DNA from: Crithidia sp. LVH-60A
Taxonomy: Eukaryota > Euglenozoa > Kinetoplastea > Trypanosomatida > Trypanosomatidae
Assembly: GCA_030078075.1 (NCBI GenBank)
Contig: CP119643.1
Coordinates: forward strand, 372,001 to 436,000
Length of the DNA stretch: 64,000 nucleotides
Direction of reading: 5' to 3'
Part shown: positions 1 to 10,300 of the stretch, piece after piece
Numbering within the stretch: position 1 is the first letter of the stretch
How the letters are laid out: every line of letters begins with the position of its first letter
Notes under the pieces: model-generated
What the model saw: the letters and a program-made list of their open reading frames with translations, nothing else
Database searches by the model: none
Told to the model about the DNA's origin: nothing
Made by a program: the position numbers and the translations under genes

Positions 1-206
1 GGGCGAAGGAGATATGTTGCGGCTCGGAGCACTTCCGAATGGTGCAGGTGCCGTCGCTGCTGCCCAACTTCGCCTACGACGGGCACTACATGCAGGCTGC
101 CGAGGCCGCGTACGACACGGTGCTCCGTCTGCTCGGTGTGCAGCGCAGCGACAGTGCGACAAAGGAGGACCCTTATGAGTTCTTGAAGGCTCTGCCATCG
201 CAGTAG
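1..206 (+). CDS. 3' end of an unidentified protein gene (partial)
   Basis: An open frame enters from the left edge (first full codon at base 3) and stops at TAG 204-206, giving the last 67 residues of a protein. The codons are GC-ending like those of the neighbours, so this looks like genuine coding sequence. The fragment contains EHFRMVQVPSLLPNFAY followed by DGHYMQAAEAAYDTVLRLLG and a short polar tail. A late histidine before a closing helix is seen in alpha/beta-hydrolase folds, but this is only a weak resemblance and I do not assign a function. The start and the main domains lie outside the window. Confidence 0.75.
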   Translation, partial: AKEICCGSEHFRMVQVPSLLPNFAYDGHYMQAAEAAYDTVLRLLGVQRSDSATKEDPYEFLKALPSQ

Positions 207-799
207 GCACCACCCGTGTCCTAATCCTATTGACGAACAACGTCAAAGTGCTTTATTGAGGTTCATTTTCTTTCCTCAAAAAAAAAATATTAAGATGGTG
301 GTGTGTTGATGCGGGTAGTCTCTGCCGTCTTCCCCGAGACGGTGTTTCTCTGTGGTGATGCTTTAAGTAACGGTGTAGATGCTTGTAACGCTTAAATAAA
401 AATCAACTTATTAATTTCCCCTTCTTGAACTTTCACCCCTTCTCTTTGCGGTATGGTGCCCGCAGCCTGCGTTGTCCGTTTTCGTGGTGCCCCGGTACCA
501 GCCCTCGGCAATGGCTTTTATGATTGCCCTGCTCTGCAGATGATTACGGGGACTCGCTGCAAAAAGTAGTCGTACGATCAAGCGCCAGATTTGTTGTTCT
601 CTACTTTCTGCCCATTGTTGACGCATGCTTGCTGATGAGCTTCTTCCTTGAAATCGCCTCACTTCCTCTTATCCACGTCTCTCTTTTTCCCTTCTTCATT
701 CTATCGTCCTCCCTTTGCCTTGAACGTCTCCACTATTTTTCAGAATTTAGAAAGCAACTTTGAAATTACCGACAAGGAAAAAATAAAAAGGCCGGCAAG
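207..799 (+). promoter_or_regulatory. Intergenic region with probable spliced-leader acceptor for the DPM2 gene
   Basis: No gene is seen here. A pyrimidine-rich stretch (about 660-740) ends in TTTTTCAG, with the AG at 742-743. This is a good trans-splice acceptor and would give a 56-base leader before the ATG at 800. The left half holds the AT-rich 3' UTR of the upstream gene, including an A run near 280. Confidence 0.5.
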
Positions 800-1117
800 A
801 TGATGACTGATCGGGCCCTCGGCTCGCTGCTGCTGGCCGGCAACACGTGCTTCTTCATCTACTACGTTCTCTGGATCGGTGTGATGCCGTTCGTCGATGA
901 GTCCCACTTCACCCAGTCTCTCTTTCTGCCCCGCGAGTACGGGCTGCTGCTCGCTGCGTTAGTGATGACGACGGCGGTGGGCATCGGCATGACAGTCGGC
1001 TCGCTGCATACGATCTGGCGCACGGGGTACGTGCCTCCAAGTGCGATGGGGACCGCTGTGGGTGCAACCGTGGTAGGGAAGGGAGGTACAGGGCTGGCCC
1101 CGTCAACGGTGGGGTAG
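800..1117 (+). CDS. DPM2: DPM2-like dolichol-phosphate mannosyltransferase regulatory subunit
   Basis: This is a small ER membrane protein of 105 aa. In animals DPM2 stabilises dolichol-phosphate-mannose synthase and also associates with the GPI-GlcNAc transferase. The call rests on an ordered motif block: YYVLW, then MPFVDESHF, then LFLPREYG. It matches the human pattern of YY..W, PF.D..H and FLPR.Y with the same spacing. Two hydrophobic segments (about residues 8-30 and 48-72) flank the loop, as in the family. The last ~30 residues are a Gly/Thr/Val-rich extension beyond the usual ~84-aa length. There are two adjacent ATGs at 800 and 803, either of which could be used. The trypanosome DPM1 that has been studied is of the single-subunit type, so a role in GPI anchor assembly is the more likely one; that is inference. 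Confidence 0.82.
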   Translation: MMTDRALGSLLLAGNTCFFIYYVLWIGVMPFVDESHFTQSLFLPREYGLLLAALVMTTAVGIGMTVGSLHTIWRTGYVPPSAMGTAVGATVVGKGGTGLAPSTVG

Positions 1118-1749
1118 TCAAGAAGGGACGATCCACCTTTGTCATTCCTGTGTGTGTTTTGGTGATGTCTATGTACTTTTGTTGGGCTTCTTTGTTGTAG
1201 CTGCTCTTTTCTTTTGGCGGACACGAATAGATTATAATGCCCACGCACACACACACACATAGAGACATGATGAAGCGACGATTGTGCGTCGTGCGCTGTA
1301 AAGGAATAGGTGACGTCATTCGAGGAAGTTGGGCTCCGCTTACATGGTAAAAGATGCTTTGCTACAGCACCAGTGTTCGCATTGTCACCACCTGCTTGTC
1401 GCCGTCTCCTCCTATCATCTTTTCCCTGCTCTCCTCCACCTTCGCCTTTTCTAGAATAGCATTTCCTTTCTTTCATTTTATTGTCTTTTAACGCTACTCT
1501 CCACCACGTGTAGTCTACCGAACGTGCAGCGCCATCATCCCTCTTCCTAGCGTACACCGACGCCCTATTGCGGTGTATTGGCCCTCAAAAAAAAAAAAGA
1601 TCTTAAACGAAGCCGTTCAAAGGCGCTTCTCTTGGTCTTTACTAGCCGTGAGTGATCGTTTCTAACGCTCCTCTCCTCGGCAAGCCCTTACCGGTAAACC
1701 TTTCGATTCCTTCCTTCCACTACTAGCACCGTATCCACACCCTTTCACC
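1118..1749 (+). promoter_or_regulatory. Intergenic region upstream of PEX16
   Basis: No convincing gene. The region holds a short CA run near 1243-1258, an A run near 1588-1599 and CT-rich tracts. The AG closest to the start codon that follows a pyrimidine tract (about 1700-1720) is at 1725-1726, with other candidates at 1644-1645 and 1683-1684. All are plausible spliced-leader acceptors for the ATG at 1750. Confidence 0.4.
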
Positions 1750-3453
1750 ATGACGACGGACATCGTTGCGACGACGACCACCGCGTCGCCGACGCAGGCC
1801 ACCTCCCCTCTCACGCGCGGCCACTCAGCGGCCGGGCTTCCCCTCGGCAAGCTGCTCGACCCTCTGCGGTGGTACTTCCAGTGGGTGCGCGCCAACCCAG
1901 ACAACGCGGCGAGCCTGGAGCAGATCTCCCGCACCTTCACCCTCTTCGTCTCCGACCCCTCGAACCTCATCAACTCCGAGGCGTGCTTCACCCTGTGCAA
2001 GGTGCACGCGCTGTCCAACGCCGCCATCATCGCCACCGGCTCGCACCACACCACCAAGACCGACATCCTTTCCTACGTCATGCAGGCCATCCAGGAGGTG
2101 CAGTGCTTGATGGAGCTCATCAGCCGCAAGTACGCGGGTCACCGCAACACCTGGAACGCGCTGCTGCTGCTCGAGGCGATCAAGTGCACGCTCAAGACCT
2201 GTGTGCACCGTCAGCTCTTTCTCGTGCCCTGGCTCTGGGAGTCGCTGAAGCTGTCCCTCCGTCGTGCGCTGCGCCACCTTGTCTCCATTGGTGGGAGTCG
2301 CCGCCGTCACCGCCTGCGCGGCAGTGGGGGCAGCGGGAAGGACGGCGCCTCCTCCACTGCGAGCTTCGCCGCCGGCTACGGTGGGGGCGATGTGTCGATG
2401 GCGGCGATGGACTACGGCCTTGTTGGCATGGGCAGCAGCGGCAGCGGCAGCCACCTGCGCGGTGCGGTTGTTGGCCCCAACAACACACGCCTCGTCATCC
2501 CGCGTGTGGTGTCGGACCGCAGGCATGAGCATTGCCACATCCCCACCGCCGCCAACACCGCCGCCCTTGACGACGGCGAGGACCACGTCTGCTTCTCGCA
2601 CGAGGACGAAGCCGACGCGGAGGAGGTGGAGGAGGGCGAGTCGATCCCCTTCACCTGGGTGGACGTGCTGGGCATGCTGCTCGACCTCTACCTGCTGCTC
2701 CGTCCCCTCGTGCTCGTGGCGGTGGCCCGGCACGCGTTTCTGAAGCTGCCGGAGTCGACCGCGGCGTCGATCGCGCAGCTGCCGCCCACCATGACGCGGG
2801 CAGAGCAGGCCGCGGCGGCGAAGCAGATGGCGGAAGCGGCCAAGGCAGCCAAGGCGGCGGCAGCGGCAGGTCAGCCGGCCCCACCCCCGCCCTCTCTGCC
2901 AGACCCCATGGCGGCGCTGCACCGCGCCATGTCCGCCACGCCGCAGGACAGCCTCATGGGCAGCTGGCAGGGCTGGGGTGCCGTCGCGGGCTGCGACCTT
3001 CTCGTGTCTTTTCTCTCCCGTCTCGTGCGGCAGAAGCGGGTGCCGGTGGTGTACATCAACGACGCCGCCGAGGGTGAAGGCGCGGAGGCGGCAGCGGCGG
3101 GTCAGCTGACGATTGCTGCGGATGCGGACGAGGATGGGGCGGAGGGCGGGGAGGAGGCGGAGGCCGGCGATGCGGTGGACTCGATGGCGAATGCGCGCAA
3201 CGCGATTGGCCCGGTGCAGGATCCGCCAGTGGTGTCGCGGGATCGGATGCGGGTGCAGCAGGCCCTGCGCAACACCTTCTACGGCTTCTTTCGCGACCCC
3301 TTCTTCTCTGCGGTGCTGAAGCAGTTCATCTACCACCACTTTGTGAAGGGCTTTGTGAACCGCATTCCCCTTGTGGGTCCCTGCGTGTCGTTTTACGTGA
3401 TTCACTACCTCTCCATGCAGCACTACAGCTTCCTCTATACCCTTGGGCAGTAA
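1750..3453 (+). CDS. PEX16: Peroxisomal (glycosomal) membrane biogenesis protein PEX16
   Basis: PEX16 is a membrane protein that acts early in peroxisome membrane protein insertion; in trypanosomatids the organelle is the glycosome. The 567-aa product carries the PEX16 layout. It has an N-terminal helical region (about residues 37-175, with LDPLRWYFQWVRANP), a conserved hydrophobic block near 299-330 (DLYLLLRPLVLVAVA), and a C-terminal block near 505-567 (FYGFFRDPFFS, then IPLVGP and YSFLYTLGQ). The last block parallels the human ending in RSPFY, PGVGLVT and IYFYSWG. Human PEX16 has 336 residues. The extra length here comes from low-complexity insertions: a Gly/Ser and acidic stretch (about 180-295) and Ala-rich and acidic stretches (about 360-490). 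The ATG at 1750 is the first after the pyrimidine tract. Antisense open frames here are shadows of the GC-rich codons. Confidence 0.88.
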   Translation: MTTDIVATTTTASPTQATSPLTRGHSAAGLPLGKLLDPLRWYFQWVRANPDNAASLEQISRTFTLFVSDPSNLINSEACFTLCKVHALSNAAIIATGSHHTTKTDILSYVMQAIQEVQCLMELISRKYAGHRNTWNALLLLEAIKCTLKTCVHRQLFLVPWLWESLKLSLRRALRHLVSIGGSRRRHRLRGSGGSGKDGASSTASFAAGYGGGDVSMAAMDYGLVGMGSSGSGSHLRGAVVGPNNTRLVIPRVVSDRRHEHCHIPTAANTAALDDGEDHVCFSHEDEADAEEVEEGESIPFTWVDVLGMLLDLYLLLRPLVLVAVARHAFLKLPESTAASIAQLPPTMTRAEQAAAAKQMAEAAKAAKAAAAAGQPAPPPPSLPDPMAALHRAMSATPQDSLMGSWQGWGAVAGCDLLVSFLSRLVRQKRVPVVYINDAAEGEGAEAAAAGQLTIAADADEDGAEGGEEAEAGDAVDSMANARNAIGPVQDPPVVSRDRMRVQQALRNTFYGFFRDPFFSAVLKQFIYHHFVKGFVNRIPLVGPCVSFYVIHYLSMQHYSFLYTLGQ

Positions 3454-4384
3454 AGGACGAGGGTAAGCGAAGCAGACGACTTCTCGCCTGCTGGGGTGAT
3501 GTTAATGTGCTTCTATTATTTTTCCTTTTTGTTTTGTTTTTTGTTTCTGTGGTGATGATGAATGAGGCGATTGAGTTGTGTGCGTTGCGTAAGGTTGTTG
3601 CCATGTTCGTGGACAGTGCAGTGTGTAGCAGCGTTCATGTACTGTGTATGTGTGTGTATGTGGGTGGGTCCGCGTGCGGTGCCGGAGCCTTTAATGAAAG
3701 CTTTGCACCACTTTCGAAAAGCACTACTTTTTCTTTTCTCGCTGGTGAAACTCTCTCGTGTTACTTGCTTTCATTGCAATGCTGTTTGGTCATTATTAGT
3801 ATTTTTTTTTTTTGTGCTGTGATCGCGGTGCACAACGTTGACGTGCAAAAGGGAGAAAGAAATTGAAAAGAAAAAAAAAAGCGCAGCGAGTGTCTTTTTG
3901 CGTGGTGCCGTTGCTGAGTGGAGCTCACCTCGAGTGGGACTGTCTTGTCTAGCTTCTACATTGGTCCCAGCTGAGCTAAGACATTCTGGCGTTTGCAGAG
4001 GCCGAAGAAAAATGCTTTAGATGCATTGGCTTATCGTTAAAGCAATGTTCTCTATTCATGCCGTTCAACACTGTGCTTACCATGCACACCGACTCGGTCT
4101 ACCTCATCACCTCACAATTGTCTCTCGCCTTTTTTTTTTCTTTATTAGTTTCCACTACAGTAGCTGCAGTACGCACGCACACATACACACACGCACACGC
4201 CCACGCGGAACGAAGAAAGGGCGTGAGGTACGCAACACAGTACGAGCCTTAAATTTATAAAAGTACGTTGTTCTCTGGCAGAGGGAATTAAGAGCTCATT
4301 TTTTTTATTTTTTCATTTGCTTTGGCTGATAGCAGCGCCTGATCCCTTCGAAAGACTACGAAACCCAGTCCAGCAGCAGCAGCA
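3454..4384 (+). promoter_or_regulatory. Intergenic region upstream of the coiled-coil gene
   Basis: No gene recognised. The first part is a GT/T-rich 3' UTR with an A run near 3871-3880. A T-rich tract at about 4299-4325 is followed by AGCAG (AG at 4331-4332 and 4334-4335), the best spliced-leader acceptor candidates for the ATG at 4385. A short CA-rich stretch lies around 4180-4200. Confidence 0.4.
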
Positions 4385-7300
4385 ATGTCAGGCCAGTCAA
4401 CGCCGCTGCCCATTCTCACGGAGGAGGACCTCGCTGCTCTTCCGCCGACGCCGCCTTCCTCCTCGCCATCATCAGCGCCGTCAGAAGGCACCACAGCTGC
4501 AGAGGACGAGTTCGAAGGGCAAGGCAGGGAGGAAGAGGAGGAAAAGACGGATGTTTCCACCCCACTCGACACCTTCACCCCACCTTCCAATGAAGAGGAT
4601 GCGGTGAGTGCCCATGACGCAGAAGACAGCACAGATTTCGCGGCGGAGGTTGAACGGGCATTGAACGGTGAAGCGCTTGCCTCTTCCGACGTGGCAGAGG
4701 ACCCGGAGGCAACGCAGTCGCCGGTGGACGCTCCACTCGTGATGCCGGACCTGCCCCCACCGCCCTCCTCCACATCTCCCTCCACAGTTGCCTCGTCCCC
4801 GTCGCCTTCTTCCTTTGCTGCCTTTCGACTCGAGGACCCAACATTACCACCACCACCGGCAATGCCCGTACCGGTAGCAGCAGTGAGAGGAGAAAACAAC
4901 GAGGAGGAGGAAGAGGCATCAGTGGACGCCCCTACCGTCGTGGACTCGGCCGCCTCCTCTCCAGACCGGCACGGCAGCGAGGACGCCGCTACGACGACGC
5001 AGGCCATAGAGGACGTAGCAACGACAGCAGTAGCGATGCCGGAAGCTGAAGGCGATGACTCGGAGGAGGCCATTGATGAAAGCCTGCGGGCCTCCGAGGC
5101 GGCCGCCACCGCAGCGTTGCACCGCTTCCGCTCCTCCCTTCACGCGAAGCTGGTGGAGCAGCTGATCGACGACGCCGCGGCAGCCGTCGAGCAAACACTG
5201 CACGACACGATCCAGCAGCACGGCAGCCGTGTACGGGCTCTCGTGGCACACAACCGCGCTCTCGATGCCCGGCTGAGCACGCAGGCAGCGCAGATGACGA
5301 CGGCGCAGGGAGAGTGGGAGGCGGCGATTCTGCGCGATGTGGAGCGGGTGTTGCGCGTGGATGTGCGGGCTGTGCTGCGGCAGCGTCAGTCCGGTACAAC
5401 CGATGAAGGTTCTCCGGCTACTGAAAACGAAGAGGAAGCGGGGCAAGAGGGCTTCTCTGCGGCACCGAGTGGCGGTAACTCTTCTCCTTCCCCTCCTCCT
5501 GTGTCAGTAGAAGAGCTTGTGGCTGCCTATCTTGGCACCCGTGGCACGGTCGAAACCCTGCAGCACGAGCGGGCGGCGTGGCGTCGAAACGTCTCAGCCC
5601 TCCAAACCAGCCTCCTCGCCGCCACTCGCGAGAACGCGTCGCTGCGGCATGAGGTGGAGCACCTGCGCACCACCACCGTCGACCTTGACATCCACCGCGG
5701 CGTCGTGCAGCGGTGCGAGGAGGCCGAACACCAGCGCGAGCTGCTGCAGCTGCAGCTGGACAAGCAGGCGGAGGAGGCGGAGGTGCTTGTGGCGATGATC
5801 GAGCAGCAGTCGCTGACACAGCAGCAGGAAGCGTCCGGGAATGGTGACGGCTCCAGCGCGGCAACGGCAGCCGCAACGGCACCACCCTCAGCAGATGAAG
5901 AAGAGAGGGCACAAGGGGTGCGCAAGGGGCCAATGTGGGACATGGCGATGCGAGAGCTGGAGGAGCAGGCCACGATCGCCGCCAACAGTCACCACCTGCG
6001 GGAGCAACTCGCTGCGGCAGAGGCGGAGCAGCGCCGGCTGCAATCAGAGCGGGACGCCAGTGTGGCCTACGCCGCGGCTCTGAAGGAGGAGGGCGATGTG
6101 CTGCGGGCCGATGCGCAGTCCATGACCTTCCGCAACGGTGTCCTCTCTCAGCAGTTGGCCTCACTGCTGGTGAAGCTGGAGAACACTGCGCGCGCCTACC
6201 GACACCTGAAGGCGAGTCGCGCTTCGGGCACATCCTCAACGGAGGAGGCAACAACAGCATCTGCGTCAGCGTCACCGCCGTCGAGCTTGTTGAGGTCGCT
6301 GCCGACGGCTTCATCGCAGCGCAGCAAGTGGCTCGCCTCGATGTGGCCCTCCGCCAACGCCACGGCCGCCCTACCAGACACAAGTCAGCACCACTACCAG
6401 CAGCAGCAGCGACCGTCCCCTCCCTACAGCTCCTCCTCCGCCTACACCTATGGTACCGGTCGTGCACTGAACACCGCGATGCTGTACGACCGCCCGCCGT
6501 CCTCCGACATCCAGCAGCTGCTGCACATGCCGGCTGCGTCTGCTGACGTGTCTTTTCTGCGAGCGCCGGTGGAGGTGGAGGAGGGCCTGCAGCAGCGGCT
6601 AAGCACCTACGCGGCGTCACACGTCGCCGTCCCCGCACCGCTGCTCTCCTCGGCCGCAGCCAACTTCCCGCATCAGCGCCTGCTGCGCCGATCGCGGCAG
6701 ACGACGCTGCGGCAACTCGGCAGCGCCACGCTGGAGGTGAGCCTGACAGCTGCCCCACGCCTGCCAGCGAGTGATCAGCTCAGTGGGTCGGCTCTTGGGC
6801 GGCCATCGACCTATTCTACGCTGGACCCGGTGCAGGGCACGGTGAGCCGTCGTGTGGGTGGGACAGAGGTGTCGGTGGCGACGGGAGTGAGCAGCGCTCG
6901 CACCTCCGGCACGTCGATGATTGCCAGCGCAGAGGATGTGAACGCCGATCCGCAGCTGCTCTGCCGGCTCGACACGCTGGACAAGGACGAGTCACTGGAC
7001 CGCTTCAGCGTGAACTCCGTGTCGGAGCTGGTGGTGCGCAACCAGGAGTTGGTGAAGCAGCTGTACGAGGTGACACAGCGCGCCGAGGCGGCAGAGAAGG
7101 ACCATAACGAAGCGGTGGTGGATGCGGCACGCGCTGAGAGTACTGCGACGGCGCCGGGCAGCTTCCACCTTCCTGCCTCGCTCACCACGCCAGCCGCAGC
7201 CCTTCTCCAGCGGGCTGAGTCAGCAGCAGCCGCAGGACACCACACTAGCACAGAAGCGCGGCCATCGCGCAAGCGCGACAGGGAGGCCGGTGACGACGTG

Positions 7301-10300
7301 GACGCTCCGTTTGCGGCGAAGGACACCAAGGCAGGCACTGCCTTGCAGCCGCAACACCACCACCAGCACCAGCGGGGCTCACTTGGACTCGTGGAGAGCG
7401 AACACGCAGCTGACAGCGCCTCTGCGACGCAGCAGACAACAGAGGTCACAGAGGATGCGGCCACCGCGCCGTGGTTCACCGACTCTGCCAGTGAAGCAGT
7501 AAGCAGCATGGTGGATGCTTTGGTGCGTCGTCACGCGGTGCGACTGACAGCAGTAGACTCCGCCACGTCGCGTGCCTTGCTGCGCGCGCTGGCAGCACAG
7601 CGTGAGGCAGACAACGCTGTACGCGCCACCGACGCTCTCGACACCTCTATTCCTCAAGGTGGTGGGAGTGGCGATGCAGCCATGGCGGTGTGTCTGCGCA
7701 GCCTGCTGCAGCTCTGCGTGCGTCAGTCTGCCACCCTTGCCGAGGTGGCTCTCAACGCGGCGGACCAGCAGCAGGAGATGCAGCAGGCCGTCACACAGAC
7801 CTGGACGGCTGTGCAGGAGACGCTGCTGCGTGCCTTGCAGACCTCCCAGGCTGCGCTGGCCCCGCCGACGAACACCACGAGCAGCAGCAGCAGTCGCAAC
7901 ACCGAGACACTGGTGGCCTCTGCCTTGTACGACACCCGCACTTCCCAACGCGCGCGGCCTGAGGCGGGAGACGCCTCCGCTGATACGGTTATGACAATGG
8001 AGGATCGCGTTCTTGCACCGGAGCGGCGCCATGAGACTGAGTTCCGCATCGAGGACCAGGCCGCCCTCCTGCAGGAGCTGAGCGCGTTGCTGCAGACCGC
8101 CGCCAAGAAGGACGGCACGCTCCTTCACGTCTACCAGGCGGCGCAGGCGCGGCAGGAGGCACGGCAGCGCCAGGAGAAGGAGCGGCTGGCCCGCCTGCTG
8201 CTGAAGCTCGAGCGCAAGCGGCGACTCATCAAGGCCATGCGCCTTCATCAGACACACGGTAGTGCGCCTGCAGGTACTCTGGAGGCTGCTCGAGGTCTGA
8301 GCGTTGCGGGGCAAGATGTGGACATGACGCAGACCTCGGCTGCGGTCCCCAATCCCACCCCTCAGGTCGGCTCCCCTGTCTACCGCACCCCACCTCTGCC
8401 GCCCATGTCTCTGCCGTCCACCACCACAGCCACCAACGCACAGGGCAGTCCTCAGCTGCGCCACACGCAGAGCAGCCGCCACACCGACCACGACGACGGC
8501 AGCAGCAACAACAACAACAGCCGGCGGAGTGACGCCTCCAGCAATGACGACGACAGCGAAGACACCGACGACGAAGCGCTGACGACGGACATTTTCCGCG
8601 AGTTGCAGCAGCAGCTGGCCCTCAGTCAGGCCAGCCACCGCGCCGTGCAAAAGGAGCTCGACGACGAGAAGGAGCGCCACACATCTTTGCTGGAGCGCAT
8701 GTGGGTGCTGGAGGCCGCACGGGATGACGCGGCAGCCGCCCACGCCGCGCTGGAGACGCAGCTGCAGGCGACGGTGCCACGCGAGGCGTACGAGTCCGTG
8801 GCCGCCGATCTCGCAGCGTCGAAGGCAGAGGCGCAAAGTCTGGAGGCTCAGCTCAGCGACGCTGCAGCGACCCAGAAAGATTTGCAGGCGCAGCTGACCG
8901 CGCTGAAGGCACAGCAAGAGGCGGAGCGGCTGCAGTTAAAGACGCAGTACGGCAGCCTGGAAGAACTCGCGCGGCGTCGCGAGCAGCGCCTCCTGGTCGA
9001 GGAGGGCCGCTACCGTGACCTGCAGGCACAGTCGATGGATGTCCGCCAGCACGCCGCTGGTCTCGAAAACGCCATCGCGCTAGCACGACGAGAGGTGCAG
9101 GAAAAAGCGCAGGTGATTCAAGAAAAGGAGGCGATGATGGAAGAGCTGAAGATGCGCTTGCTGACCCGCGACGACGTGCAGGCGCTGCTGTGCCGCCTCT
9201 ACCCCGACCACACCGTTCTGCAGGCCAACGCGAATTTGGTGCGGCAGCTCGGGCAGACGACGACGCGGCTGGAGCTGGAGGTGACAACGCTGCGGCAGGA
9301 CTTGGCCCACGCACGGGAGGAGCTGCGGCAGCAGGCGTCGCAGCTGCGGGAGGCGGTGCAGGACCGACAGGCGGCCGAGGTGCGCCTGCAGGATGCCGTG
9401 GTGCGGCTCGCGGAGCTGCAAGAGGGTGAGGGGGAAAGCAGCGAGAGTGCTGCAGCGATGATGTCCCCTACATCGGCAGCCGTGGAGGCGCTTTTTGATG
9501 TCGAGTCCGCATCTGTTGCGTCGCTGCGGCAGCGGGTGCGGTCCCTCGCCACCCGCCTCGAAGCCCAGGCGGCCGACCTTGCCCTTCTGCGCGAGGCCGA
9601 AGCCGCCTGGAAGGCACGCGAGGACCACCTGCGGCGCCAGCTGGACGTGATGAGCACCGACCCGATCAGTCTCACCGCCCGCAAGTACGGTCTTAAAGCG
9701 TGTGAGAGCTTCACCGCGCAGGTGGCGGAGATGCAGGCGAAGCTGGACGCGCTGGCCCACGCGTTGGCTGCCGCGGAGGCGGAGAAGACGGCGCTCGCGG
9801 GGCAGCTGGAGAACACCGAAAAAACAGCGGCGGCGGCGGACCGTCGGCAGGCTGAGCTGGAGGAGTCCGTCCGCAGCGTGGAGACTCAGCTGGCTGCCGC
9901 ACAGGCGGAGAGCGAGGCGAGGAAGTCAGCGCTGGCGGCCCTGGAGTCGCAACTGCGTGCGTCCGAGAGCACGAGCGAGAGCCTTCAACAGCAGCACCAG
10001 CAGACTCTCTCTGCGCTGGAGGCGAAGGCAGCCTCTCTTCGGGAGCTGCAGACTTCGCTGGACGCCTGTCGTGCGCAGCGGGATCAATTTTTGACCGACA
10101 ACAAGCAGATGATTGACGCGGTGGAGAGCCTCAAGAAGGCGCTGCTGCAGTCGGAGGCGGAGAAGGTGATGGCGAGGGAGGCGCTGGCGCAGGGACTCTC
10201 TGCGTCCTCCTCGCGCCGGCAGCGTGGCGGTGGCGGTGGTCATCATCGTGGCTCCGCCATGGACCGCTACCGCGGTGACACCTCGCTGACGCAGGACCTC

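Noticed and set aside
1825-3423. 532-aa open frame on the minus strand opposite PEX16
   Set aside because: It is the antisense shadow of a GC-rich coding frame, with a His/Arg/Val-rich composition. The + strand frame has clear PEX16 motifs. The same applies to other long minus-strand frames (for example 14366-15520, 18149-19723 and 41405-43660).
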